Positions 19,550-31,870 of a DNA stretch of 64,000 bases are shown piece by piece. Numbering within the stretch: the stretch's first letter is position 1; each line of letters opens with the position of its first letter. The stretch lies in NCBI GenBank assembly GCA_001972305.1, contig BDDD01002280.1, positions 186,666-250,665 of the forward strand, read 5' to 3'. Made by a program: the position numbers and the translations under genes. The stretch comes from Cephalotus follicularis. Lineage: Eukaryota > Streptophyta > Magnoliopsida > Oxalidales > Cephalotaceae. The notes under the pieces are model-generated. The model was not told the origin of the DNA. It saw only the letters and a program-made list of their open reading frames with translations, and ran no database searches.

Positions 19550-19555
19550 AATAAA
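19550..19555 (+). terminator. Poly(A) signal AATAAA of the antisense gene in A
   Basis: AATAAA 36 bp after the stop codon. B has AATAAA at 42230-42235, in the same position relative to its stop. Confidence 0.6.
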
Positions 19556-19654
19556 ACATAATTTTCAGCTTCATTTGAGCTTTTACATTCCCTTGGGAAT
19601 TTTTATGCCTTTGTAGAATTTTTTTTGTTCTAGTGTGATATTTATCAGACCAAG

Positions 19655-20290
19655 TTTCTTAAGCTTTTTAGCCCATATAGGGCACTTGTATCAAAGTACT
19701 TAACCAACAAGACTTGTTCTTTGCGAGTTCTTATGTGTTCACAGATCAAGATTTTAGGTCTGGTCTGACAAGTTCTTATGGATTTGCAGACCAGGATCTC
19801 GTACTGGTCTGATATTTTTCAGACCAGGTCGTCTGAGCTTTCTAGCCCCCGTGGGGACACTTGTATCAAAGAGCTCAGTCCAAGAAACTTGATCGTTGCG
19901 AGTTCTTATGTGTTCACCTCTCAAGATACGATGTAGGTCTGGTCTGACAAGTTCTTATGGGTTTGCAGACCAGTATTTGCTCCCTTGGGAGTCTTTACTG
20001 ATTGCTTCCTTATAAGTATTTTAGGATTGCTCGCTTATGAGTCTTTTAGGATTACTCCCTTAGGAGTCTTCTCTGAATGCTCCCTTAGGAGTCTTTTACG
20101 ATTGCTCCCTTAGGAGTTTTCTCTGATTGTTCCCTTAGGAGTCTTTTATGATTGCTACCTTAGGAGTCTTTTATGATTGCTACCTTAGGAGAAGTATTGA
20201 AGGGTGTTCATTGCACATCCTTGTCTGATTGCTCTCGTGGGAGTCTTCTCTGATGGCTCCCTTAGGAGTCTACTCTGATTGGAGACTTTA
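19655..20290. repeat. Repeat-rich spacer of element A between pol and the antisense gene
   Basis: Two related blocks near 19655-19810 and 19835-19975 carry GGTCTGACAAGTTCTTATGG and GGGCACTTGTATCAAAG-like strings. Then a 25-bp minisatellite (about 19980-20290) repeats CTCCCTTAGGAGTC, near-palindromic, about ten times with changes. Both the pol transcript and the antisense gene would end in or near this spacer. Confidence 0.8.
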
Positions 20291-20587
20291 GTCTGCTCCA
20301 GATGTTAGTATGCTCTTATAAGCTTATATTAAAGCTTTTATTGAGGGAATTGCTGAAGGCTATTCAGAGGTTTAAGGACATGAACATTAGACCTCCTATC
20401 CCTTGCAAACTTGGAACTAACTCTTGAGTTTAAAACAAAATTCATCTTTATTGATATGTCTTGAACATTTGTACACTTTTTTGAAACTTCATTAATAATA
20501 CTTCCTAAGGTGCTCAGAATTCCAGGCTAAGTCTCCCTCCCTTTGTGTCTTGGGGTTTACTCTCTTGTTATAATGGCAGCTCACTAT

Positions 20588-23500
20588 CTACTGATAGGCT
20601 GCTACTCTGATAGCTGTTTTATCTCTGAGTTCTTCCACTAAGTTGAAGACTGCCATTAAACCTTTTTCATTCGCAGCTTCATTGAAATGTACAACTCTGG
20701 GAGATTGCACTCCAATCTCAACTGGTATCATGGCTTCTGATCCGAAACAAAGGCTAAAAGGCGACTCTCTAGTAGTGGTTCGTGGAGTAGTTCTATAACC
20801 CCACAATACACTAGAGATTTCCTTTGTCCATCTTCCCCATCTAGCTTCGAGGTGTTTCTTCAACCCTAAGATGATTTCTCTGTTGATGACCTTTGCTTGA
20901 CCATTGCTCTGCGGGTTGGCTACGGAGGCAAGCCTATGTTCGATTCTCCATTCTTTGGAAAAATTTCGAAAGGCTTCACAATCAAACTGCTTCCCATCAT
21001 AAGAGACAATTACTCTAGGGACCCCAAATCTGCAGATGATTGATTTTCAGACAAAGCTGGTCGTCTTGCTCTCCGTTATTGTGGCTAGGGGTTCTTCTTC
21101 CACCCATTTGGTGAAGTAATCCACCGCCACGATTATGAACTTTCTTTTCCCTGGTGCCACAGGTAATGGTCCCACGAAGTCCATCCCCCACTGCGCAAAA
21201 GGCCAAGGGGCAGTGATGGATGTCACAGGTTCTGATGGTCTTCTACTTATGTTGGCATTCCTCTGACACTTATCACATTTTCGCACAAAGTTGATGGCGT
21301 CTTGGTGCATGGTAGGCCAGAAATAGCCTTGCCTTAATAATTTATTGGACAAGGTTCTGCTCCCCATGTGATTTTCACATACTCCTTCATAGATTTCTCT
21401 CAGAGCATAATCGACCTCTGAGGGAGTTAGACATCTTAACAGAGGAAAAGAGAAAGACCTTTTGTACAAAATCCCTTCTCTGAATTGGTAGCGATTGGAT
21501 CTATATATCAACTTTCTCGCCTCCTCTGGGTCCTCTAGCAAAACTCCATCTCTTACCCAACTAATGAATGAGGTCATCTAATTTGGCTATTGCTGGATGT
21601 CAATGTCCATCACCTCCACCTCTGAAATAGTAGGCAGATCGAGATAGTCTACTAGCACAGTTTGATTTTTCTCCAAATCTCCTATTGTAGCTAGTTTCGA
21701 TAACAGGTCTGCTCTGACATTTTCTACTCTGGGAACTTTCAAAATTCGGGAGACTTGGAAAGTAGACTTCAAACTTTGCACATGGGCTAAGTATTTAGCC
21801 ATAGTATCTTCTCTGGCTTCATACTCTCCATTGATCAGACCAACCACCAGCTAAGAATCACTAGAGGCTTCTAGTTTTTGAACCTCTAAGTTCTTCGCTA
21901 TTGTCAATCGGGCAATCAAATCTTCCCATTATGCCTCATTGTTTGTTGCTTTGAATCCAAATCTCCGAGCATACTCTAAGGTTCACCCATCTATACTAGT
22001 CGGCACCAATCCTGCTCCACTTCCTGAAGCGCAGGATGACCCATCAACTGATAGCTTCCATACGCATTTCTTATTCTCAGAGGAGTCCTCTTCCATACAC
22101 TCTGTTGGTGTAATATCTCCCACAAAGTCAGCAAAGACTTGACACTTTATCGCTGGTATGGTTTCATACCTCACATCGTATTTTCCTAATTCGACAGACC
22201 ACTTGACCAACCTTCCTGAAGTATCTGGCTTTGCTAGCACTTTTCTAAGTGGTTTATCGGTTAATACTTTGATGATGTGCACTTGAAAATACGGTCTGAA
22301 CTTTCTCGCCGCAATGATCAGGGTATATGCAAACTTCTCCACCTTCAAGGCCTTGCTTACATAATACACCAGCCTCTGAACCTTGTCTTCTTCTCTTACT
22401 AGCAACACACTCACTGTGCCTTGTGTCGCTGCTAAGTACAATACAAGTCTTCCCCATCTTTTGGTTTTGACATCATAGGGGGGGAAGCCAAATATTCTTT
22501 CAATTCTTTAAAGACTGCTTGGCATTCTTCAGTCTAGAGAAACTCATTGGGGTCCCTTAATATTTTGAAGAAATGAAAACACTTTTCTGCTGACTTGGAG
22601 ACAAATATGCTCAGAGCTGCAATCTTTTCGTCTAGCCTCTACACATCCTTGATAGATTGTGAAGGCTTCATGCTCTGTATAGCAGAGATCTTCTCTGGGT
22701 TGGCCTCTATTCCTCTGCTAGAGACTATAAACCCGAGAAATTTTCTAGAGGTGACACCAAAAGTGCAGTTGGAAGGATTGAGGCTCATCTTGTATTTTCT
22801 CAACACCCCAAAGGTCTCTTCCAAGTCCTTGATGTGCGGACTCCTCGCTGGTATTTTGAAGAGCATGTAGTCAATGTATACCACTATATTTCTCCCGATT
22901 TGAGGCTGAAATATTTTTTTGACCAACCATTGGTAGGTCGCTCCATCATTTTTTAATCCGAAGGGCATGACTTTATAACAATACATACCATTGTCTGTGA
23001 TGAAAGCTGTCTTATTCTCATCTATTCCATACATAGGAATTTGATTGTAGCCAGAGTAAACGTCCAAGAAACTTAACATCCTATAGCTGGATGTTGCATC
23101 CACTAATTGGTCAATCTTCGGGAGAGGAAAGTGATCTTTTGGGCAAGCCTTGTTGAGGTCTGTGAAGTCTATACACATCCTCCACTTTCCATTTACCTTC
23201 TTGACTAGTACCGGGTTCGTCAACCAGTTAGAGTAGTGCACTTCCCTTATGAACCCCGCTTGTAGAAGCTTATTCACCTCTGTTTCTATTTCTTGTTGAC
23301 TCTCGGGGGTGAAGTTTCTCTTCTTCTGCCTGATCGGGGGCCGCATAGGATCCACACTTAGTTTGTGAACCATTATCTCGGAGCTGATCCCTGGGACCTC
23401 ATTTGCCGACCAAGCAAATACATCTCTATTATTCTTGAGAAACATTATTGGTTCCTCTATCTCCACCTCTCCCAACTGGGAACCGACCTGGAAAACCTTC

Positions 23501-25851
23501 TATGCATTGCCTTCTTCTAAAGGCACCTGCATCACATCCTCTACTGGTTGTGAACGCTCAGGCTCTGCTTCTCCCTAAGCTCCACATATGCTATAGGGAG
23601 GGTTTTTCTCTTCCCCTTATCCTTTATGGAAGTCTGGTAGTACTGCTTTGCAGCTTGTTGATCTCCTCTAACTTGTCCCATACCAAACCTGGTCAGGAAC
23701 TTTACAAGCAAGTGCCTTGTCGACACCATCACCTCCATCATGTTTAATCCTGGATGCCCAATTATTGCATTGTATAGGCTTGGTGTATCAACCACCAGGA
23801 AAGTCATCTGCACCTGGGTCTGGCAAGGAGCCATGCCTGCAATGACGGACAAGTCGATGGAACCCAAAGGGTGGACCATCTCTCTCGCAAAGCCTAGCAG
23901 AGGAGTTTTAACTGGTCCTCTGGAATTCTCAACTGATCAAAAGCTGGCTTATAGAGGATGTTTGTGAGCTCCCACTGTCGAGGAGGATTCTCTTCATGGT
24001 GAATAATTCCACCTGGAGAGTGACCACCACTGGATTGTCATGAGGGAGACGTACTCCATCCAAGTCCGCCTATGAGAAGGATATTGCCTCCTTTTCTCTA
24101 CTGATTTTCAATCTTTTCCCATGCGTGTGTTGCTGTTGCTCGGAAAAGGTCTGTTTGGCATAAGCTCTTCTAGCCCGATTATGATTGCCACCAGATGCGA
24201 TCCCTCCAGAGATGGTGCGTATCACACCTCTGGGTTGTTGTTCCATTTCTTGCTGTGAAACTTCTTCTCTGCGCTCCTTTTTTCCCTATGGAGCATCTCT
24301 GTCTACATACTTTCTTTGGTGACCTTTACGGATCAGATCCTCTATCCGATTCTTCAAATGCCTACACTCCTCCGTATCATGCCTATGATCACGGTGGTAA
24401 TAGAAATATTTGTTTGAGTCCCTCTTGTCTGCTGGGGATCTCAATGGTGCTAGCCACTAGAATGGGACTCTTTCCTTTTCCACTACCAGTATTCTGGTCC
24501 ACGTCTCCAAGAGAGGGGAAAAATTCTTGTAGTTGGGGATTGGTGTTCCCCGTTTTGGTGACTCCTCCATCTTGGAGAGCTTGTGCCTTAGATCATCCTT
24601 TGTCAGCTCTGGCCCCCCTTTTCTCTTCTACTTCTTTCCTGGATCACTTCGTGAGTGCTCCTCTTTCTCCTAATGATCAGACCAGGAGGTCTTCTGCTTC
24701 CTAGCTGCCAACCCTTCCTCTGCATTCACATATTTCTCTACTCTTCTAAGGAGGTCTATCATATCATGGGCTTGCTTCTTCATCGGTGAGAAGGTGAATG
24801 ACGAGTCGTCTCTCAACCCACTGTTCAAAGCTGTCAGAGCGAAGGAAGGCTCCAAGTCCTTTACCATCAGGGACTACTTATTAAACCGAGTTAGGTAGTC
24901 TCTGATGGACTCATTCCTCCCCTGCACCACATTGATAAGATGATTTGAATTCTTTCGTTGGGTGGTGCTGTTTAATAATTTTATGACGAACATCTCGCTG
25001 AACTGCTCGAAGTTCGCCACTGACTTTGGGGGTAACGTGACGTACCACGTCTGAGCTGCTCCCGTCAATGTCTCCAGAAATCCACGGCAAAGGACAGCAT
25101 CTAAGGCTTGATGCACTAGCATAATCTGAGTGTAATACCTCACATGCTATATGGGATCAGAGGACCCATTGTATTCTTTGAATGTGGGAAATCTAAAACC
25201 TCTCTGCATGGGGTCCCTCAATATCTCTGGAGCGAGGGTAGTGAAATTTAAATTCCTCACCTCTGATTGGTACCCCCTAGTCTGCTTGGCTCCTCTGAGA
25301 CTACTCTCCATCCCTACAAACCTCTTATTTATGGTCTGCTCAATCTCCTCCAGGTTCTTAGGCTTGCCAGAAACCTGAGATGGTCTTGGTCTAACCGAGT
25401 AGTCTGACTTGCTCCTCACTCTTGACTCAGTCCTATGAGAAGCGTAGGAATGTGCAGGAGGCTCCTCTGCAGTTGTTGAATAGTCTGAGTAATCCTCCTC
25501 CACTGGGTCTTGCTCGGGTAAATCCCACTGGGATAATAGTTATAGTGCCTAGCGCTTGAGGACTCTGCTCGCAGAGATGTATCAATATCTGACCGCCTTG
25601 GAGGGCGCGTGGCCTCCTTTGAGGGTTCCGCCTAGCCTCTTGAGGCTGTTGTAGTTCAGGGGTTGGTCTGCTTGGACCAGCCTGGTCTTGGGGGGCTCGT
25701 CGGCTTGGTCCAACTTGATTTTGACTGGCCAATTGTTTGTCAACAAGGTTATGAGCCTCCCCATCTCTTGGAGGAGCTGGTTAAACTGCTCTGCAGTGAG
25801 AGGATCTTGGCTGGTAGTGGCTGCAGGGTTGGTGATTCTCCTTGGAGGCAT
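20588..25851 (-). pseudogene. Tat-lineage gag-pol polyprotein of element A, decayed
   Basis: Starts at ATG 25851 (MPPRRITNPAATTSQDPLTA). Capsid-type gag lies at about 25503-24670 (LTGAAQTWYVTLPP). A zinc-knuckle-like HRHDTEEC near 24400-24340 has lost its first cysteine. Protease DSGSS is near 23980, with the protease body to 23541. RT spans 23475-22639; its catalytic YIDD reads YIDY (22867-22878) because the second aspartate codon is TAC. RNase H is at about 22450-22100, a second RNase H (WKLSVDGSS) at about 22050-21690 and integrase at 21577-20588. Stops and frame changes separate nearly every domain. Relative to B, about 130 bp encoding the pol C-terminus (GDLVLRN...) is missing after 20588. 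Confidence 0.9.
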
Positions 25852-25901
25852 TGTTGAATTGATTGCATAAACTAACGTCGTTTCCCATAGACAGCGGCAT
25901 C

Positions 25902-26373
25902 TGTTGACGCTGAAATCAACTATACAACAGTCTTCCATGTGTGAAGGTTTAATTTGTTGGAGGAAACACGTTTGATGCTCTGAGGATGATATTGGGTTTG
26001 TGTTCTTTAGTCCTCCATGCACAAAGAGAAAGCAATCTATCGAAAGTCCAGGAGGTTTTCCTCCTGGGGACACTCCGATGCTTAAGTCAGTTATTGTGCA
26101 GAGAAAATAATAAGTGTCAATGGCAAATTGCTCGACCCTCCCTCAGTCTTTTTTGGGAGTATTTATAGCCTTACCCTGCTGTAACGTCTGCTAGCATCGT
26201 GGTGGAGTTACTGGTTCCCTGTAATTGGCTAGGATTCCAGACCATTACTTGATTGTGGGTGGAGGCGTTTTCTCCCCCATTATGACCACGTACTTGACCA
26301 TTTTTACCCTTAATTATGGGTATTAAATGACACGTGTCAGTGCCTTAATAATAGATGATTTTTTCCCTTATCA
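25902..26373 (-). repeat. 5' LTR of element A, with primer binding site
   Basis: The same 472-bp length as its partner. Downstream on the minus strand (25901-25884) is GATGCCGCTGTCTATGGG, a degenerate form of the TGGCGCCGTCTGTGGG-like site following Tat-lineage LTRs. A GACACGTGTC palindrome lies at 26339-26348. Confidence 0.88.
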
Positions 26374-26496
26374 ATTACTAATTATACTTCCCAACTCAAC
26401 AACAAGATATTCATATAGAGAAAGAATAGCTAAAATGTGCATACTACTAATTTTAAGGGTCGCTCTTACCATGTGTATGAGAGCAAAAGTTATTGA

Positions 26497-26932
26497 CGTT
26501 ATGACAAATTTCCTCCTCTAATAATAATCAATGAAATAAGATATGTAAGTGGAATAAAAAAATCAATGGAACACAATAATTTAACATGGTTCGGTTTCAA
26601 TGTGAAACCTACGTCCACGAGCAAAAAGGGATCAACTTTTACTATCACCAATATTTGTATTACAAAGATGTGAGAATAATAAACAAATCAACAAATTCCC
26701 TAATACACCAAATATGTGATGAAAATATAGCCTTAACTATATACCCAAACATTGGAGAAAATAGCAAGAAGCCAAGCTGCTGAAAGAATCGCTCCTGCCT
26801 TGATCTCTTTTGTTTTGTATATATGTCTGTCGCTTAATTTCAGAGACCAAACATATGTTATATATATGTTGGCTTTAAGTCTAGCTAATTATTTATGGGC
26901 TTTGGGCTTGTTAATTAGAAGTTAGCCTAACA
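26497..26932 (-). repeat. 3' LTR of the Tork-like copia element (436 bp)
   Basis: On the minus strand it starts TGTTAGGCTAACTTC and ends TTTGTCATAAC. It is about 34 bp longer than the 5' LTR (402 bp without the insertion), partly because of a 25-bp indel near 26840-26870. Confidence 0.85.
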
Positions 26933-27054
26933 AATCTCTACCTTGACTTGTAATTCCCAAGAACAAACATAGCAAAAAATTTCTCCACCTTCTCTACGAC
27001 CCTCATAGGGGTCAAACTCAAACACAAGAAATACCAACCAAGTCTGAGCAATAC

Positions 27055-30000
27055 TCAAACTGTAAGAGGCTTTGTTAACATATCAGCTGGATTATCTGCA
27101 GTACCAATTTTCTTAATGAGAATTTCACCATTGGCAAAAATATCTCGAATAAAATGATACCGTACATCAATGTGTTTCATCCTCTCATGATACATCTGAT
27201 CTTTCGTCAAGTGTATAGCACTCTGACTATCTGAATGGACGGCAGTCACTCCATGATCCATACTAAGCTCTCTAAATAAACCTCTAAGATAAATAGCTTC
27301 CTTAACGGCCTCAGTTATCACCATATACTCAGCCTCCATCGTAGATAATGCAACCGTATTCTGTAATGTAGCTTTCCAGCTAACTGCACATCCACTAGGA
27401 GTAAATAAATATCCAGTCAAAGATCTCCTACAATTAAGGTCACCAGCATAGTCTGAATCAACATAACTAGTCAAACTGTCACCACGCTTACCAAATTCTA
27501 AACAAGCACAAGAAGTGCCATTCAAATGTCGTAGTATCCACTTAACTGCTTGCCAATGGACCTTACCTAGACATGATAAATATCTGTTGACAACACTGAT
27601 TGCCTGTGCAATATGGGATGAGTACATACCATGGCGTATATGATACTACAAACAATGCTCGAATAAGGAACACGTGACATGTACATTTCCTCCTCAACTG
27701 TCTGTGGATATAAAGCAGCTGAAAGCTTAAAATGAGCTGCAAGAGGCATACTCACTGGCTTGACATCTGTCATTCCAAAACGCCAAGAAAATTCTCTATA
27801 TATTTCTTTTGAGATAAATATAACTTGCCTGCCGAATCTCCATACCAAGAATCTTTTTCGATGCCCCCAAATCTTTCATCTCAAACTCTTTGCTTAACTA
27901 TGCTTTTAGTTTGTTTACCTTGGATATATCTTTTGCTGCTATCAACATATCATCAACATATAGCAACAAATAAATAAAAGAGTCATCTGATAATTTACTG
28001 AAATAAACACAACTATCATACTAACTCCTGCAATATCCAAGGCTAACCATAAATGAATCAAATCTCTTATACCACTATCTAAGAGATTGCTTCAAACTAT
28101 ATAAAGACCTCTTCAATAAGCACACATGGTCTTCTTTTCCTTCTATCTAAAAACCCTCTGGTTGATGCATAAAAATTTGTTCTTCAAGTTCACCATGTAG
28201 AAAAGCTGTTTTCACATCAAGCTGCTCTAACTCTAAATTATACATGGAAACTAAAGCACATAAGACATAAATAGAGCTATGCTTAACAACTGGAGAGAAA
28301 ACATCATGAAAATCTACTCCCTGTATTTGACTGTAGCCCTTTGCAACTAGCTGTGCCTTATACCTCGCATCTTCTATACATGGAGTGCCTTCCTTTCTTT
28401 TAAAGACCTATTTACAGCTGACAATCTTCTTCCCTTTAGGCGGTTTCACAAGATCCCAAGTCTGATTTTTATGACGAGATTCTATTTCCTCATTCATTGT
28501 AACCAACCATTGAGCATAATTTGACGAAGAACTAGCTTCTGGGTATGTCTAAGTTCGATGCACTCAACTTTTTTTGCAACTGGCAAAGCATAAGAAACAA
28601 AATATGCATAAACATATCTCTAAGGTGGTTTTATAGCCCTCCTCGGTCTATCTCTTGCAATGACATGATCTTCTTGAACAACAGGATCATTTGGGATAAC
28701 AATCTCTTCAGTGATATCGGGCAAGTGAACTGAACTAGGTTTTGTCTTCTGAGTAGGAGTAACTTCAAACTCCGTCTAAGTAGAATCTTGATTTTCATTA
28801 ATTGGAATAGGAGACTCATTGGGATGAAGCAAAGAAGATCATCAAAAGTAACATCTCTGTTAATAATAATTTTCTTCATACTAGCATTAGAACACCACAA
28901 CTTGTAACCTTTAACACCAGATGCATACCCAAGAAAAATACACTTCCTTGCTCTAGGTTTGAATTTGCCCTCATTAACATGCGCATAAGCTGGACAACCA
29001 AAAATTCTCAAATCTGAATAATCTACTAGATAACCTGACCAAACCTCCTTTGGATTTTTACACTTAAAGGGTGTGCAAGGAGAACGATTCACCAAGAAAC
29101 ATGCTGTATTAACGGCTTTTGCCAATAACTCCTTGCTTAAACCAGCGTTTGACAACATGCACCTAGTCTTCTCTAATAAGGTTCTGTTCATACGTTCTGC
29201 AACTCTATTCCGCTATGGCGTACTAACAACTGTGCGATGTCGCGCAATACCCTCATTCTTGCAGAACTCATTAAAATCACTACCACAAAATTTTAGGCCA
29301 TTATTTGTCATCTACTTCTTTTTCTGTTTGCCAGTCTGTTTCTCAATTAAAAATTTTCATAGCTTAAAAGTCACAAAAACATCATTCTTGTGCTTTAGAA
29401 AATAGACCCAAACTTTCCTGAAAAAACCATCAATGAAGGTAAGCATATACCGAGCACTACCGCCTTTAGAGGGAACACTGGATGGGCCTCAAAGATCATA
29501 ATGAATGAAATCAAGAGTACCCTTAGTATTTTGAATAGAAGTACTGAAACTAACTCTCTTCTGGTTCCCTAAATACAATGTTCACCAAAATCCAATTTTC
29601 CTGTACTGTGACCTCCCAAGAGACCTCTCTTACTCAAATTATTCATCACCCTCTCACTCATGTGACCTAGTTGCATGTGCCATAATTTAATATAATCTGA
29701 ATCTAAAACGGATGAGGAAACTGCAACTGAGCCAATTACTGTAGAACCCTGTAGCTTGTATAAGCTGCCAAGTTTCAATCCTTTCATTAAGAGAATAGCA
29801 CCCCTGCTGATTTTCAAAACCCTGTCTCCATCAGAATACTTGTACCCTTTAGCATCAAGATAACCTAAAGAGATGAGATTTTTCTTCAAATCTAGAACAT
29901 GCCTGACTTCTCCCAAAGTTCTGACAATACCATCATGCATTTTAATTTTAACTGTCCCTATCCCAACAATTTTGCAGGAAGCATTATTGCCCATTAGAAC

Positions 30001-30969
30001 TGCTCCACCTGAAACTGGCTCATATGTGGTGAACCAGTCCTTATGTGGACACATGTGATAGGAACATTCTAAGTCGACAACCCACTCATATATATGGCTA
30101 TTTTTGTCATCAACTACTAGGAGCAAATCAGAATCACTCTCAACCTCTGCAATACTGGCTTCAACGGATTTTTCTTTCCCCTTCTGGGACATAGCATCAT
30201 CTTCTGTTGCCTGCCTATTTTTCAACTTGAAAAAATCAGCCTTGACATGCCATTTCTTCTTGCAATAATTACAGATCAAATTTCTATGTCTAGAATTTGA
30301 CCGTGACCTATTTTTATCATTCTTTGAGCCCCTATCTGTAGCACGTCCTCTAGCAACCAAACCGACACCCTGATCATCTTTCCCACTTGACATCAACTCA
30401 CCATCAATTTTAACTTTACTTTGTAGGTTAGCTTTGACATCCTCAATGGAAAGATTTTCTGTACCATAAATCATAGTGTCCGTAAAGTGCTTGAAAGAGG
30501 ATGGCAAAGAACATAATAATAATAGGTCTTGATCTTCATCCTCAAATTTAACATCAATTCTATTTAAATCAGTCATAATATAATTAAATTCAACGATATG
30601 AGATTTTACTAAGGTATCTTCAGACATGCGTAATGCATACAGTCGTTGCTTCAACAGATTCCTATTTGTGAGAGACTTTGTTAAGTACAAATTCTCCAAT
30701 TTTAACCACAAATCTGACGCTCTCTTTTCTGCCAGAAACTCATGTAAAACCTCATTAGACAAACAAAGTTGGATAGACGAAAGAGTTTTATCGTCCATCT
30801 TTTCCTAATCCTCCTCAGACATAATAGCAGGCTTCTTTGATTTCCCCAACAAAACCTTCTTCAATCCTTGTTATGTCATAACGGCAATCATACGAACTTG
30901 CCACAAACTAAAACTGATGTTCCCATCAAATTTATCAACATCAAATTTCATTGATGACGACGAAGCCAT
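27055..30969 (-). pseudogene. Tork-like copia gag-pol polyprotein, decayed
   Basis: Starts at ATG 30969 (MASSSSMKFDVDKFDGN) with two early stops before the long gag-protease frame at 30798-29569. The zinc knuckle CNYCKKKWHVKADF has lost its last cysteine, and the protease site reads DLECSYHM where DSGCSYHM is normal. The pre-integrase LWHMQLGHMSERV is near 29680. Integrase C-terminal parts are at 29191-28830 (RIFGCPAYAHVNEGKFKPRA). RT is fragmentary at 28620-27640, though YVDDM at 27960-27946 survives. RNase H at 27627-27055 is well preserved, ending ADMLTKPLTV. Several frameshifts and stops rule out function. Confidence 0.9.
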
Positions 30970-31689
30970 GAAGTCACTAGCCAGTGAAACATGTTTCTAA
31001 TACCAGTTTGTTATGACAAATTGCCTCCTCTAATAATAATCAATGAAATAAGATATGCAAACTGTAACGCCCCAAACCCCAACGAAATCCCCAAGGCTTG
31101 ACGCGCTACAAACAGAGACATTCAATGAATTGCAAGAAAATTTAAAACATTTAAATCAATATAATAGTGCATGCGGAAAACCAATAATTAAAGTAGAATT
31201 TTTCGTGTTTAAGTCCAATTCGTACAATAATTAAATGATTGTTCTGCCACAAACCGGCAGGTCATAAATACATCACTTTATAGAACTTCGAGATTGCCGA
31301 ACTGCATATGGAGAAGGAGACTTACCCTGGTTCAGTCTTCGGATCGCTGCGAAGCTCCACCTGTACCTGACCTATTACATTAAATATGCAATGGGTCAGC
31401 AACCACTGGTTGTGTAGGAACCCCTACCCATGCACATGTGGAATGCAATGCAGCAGATATATAAATATGTATGCAATGCGAGATGCATCAGAGAACAGTA
31501 CCACACATTAATTCAGTCACTATCACTAACAGTTAATCATTAACAGTCATTGAAAATCCTTCCGCGGCATCCCACTTAGGGAGGAGCGGTAACGCACTCC
31601 GGACGTTAAAGGCAGAGAAGTCGGGAGAAAAACATTACACAGTGTCAGTAACCATCATTCAGTACACAATACAAGAACATTAACTGTAA

Positions 31690-31870
31690 CATTCAGTGTG
31701 GCTCATCTTGGTTGGTGATCGGTCGGCTCATCTCAATTGGTGATCCGACGGCTCATCTCGTTCGGTGATCCATTAGGCTATCTGGGTGATCCACCAGGCT
31801 CATCTCAAAGATAGCCTTGCCGGCTCATCTCAGTTGGTGATCCCGTAGGCTCATCTCAACCGGTGATCAG
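31690..31870. repeat. Tandem GGCTCATCTC...GGTGATCC repeat in the solo LTR
   Basis: About seven degenerate units of 25-30 bp. The same repeat type occurs at about 35490-35680 in the related solo LTR, so it is a family feature. Confidence 0.75.

Larger units (their letters stand above)
17202..26373 (-). mobile_element. Complete Tat-lineage Ty3/gypsy element 'A' (9172 bp) with antisense gene
   Basis: LTRs of 472 bp at 17202-17673 and 25902-26373 and perfect target duplication ATTAC (17197-17201, 26374-26378). Minus-strand order: 5' LTR, gag, protease, RT, RNase H, a second RNase H domain, integrase, spacer, opposite-strand gene, 3' LTR. The dual RNase H and the extra antisense ORF are marks of the Tat lineage (established). 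LTRs differ at about 39 of 472 positions by hand alignment, so the insertion is old and the element is decayed. Confidence 0.92.

Noticed and set aside
19979..20290. Regularly spaced direct repeats resembling a CRISPR array
   Set aside because: Unit and spacer are both repeated at 25 bp with no unique spacers, in a plant retrotransposon; it is a minisatellite.
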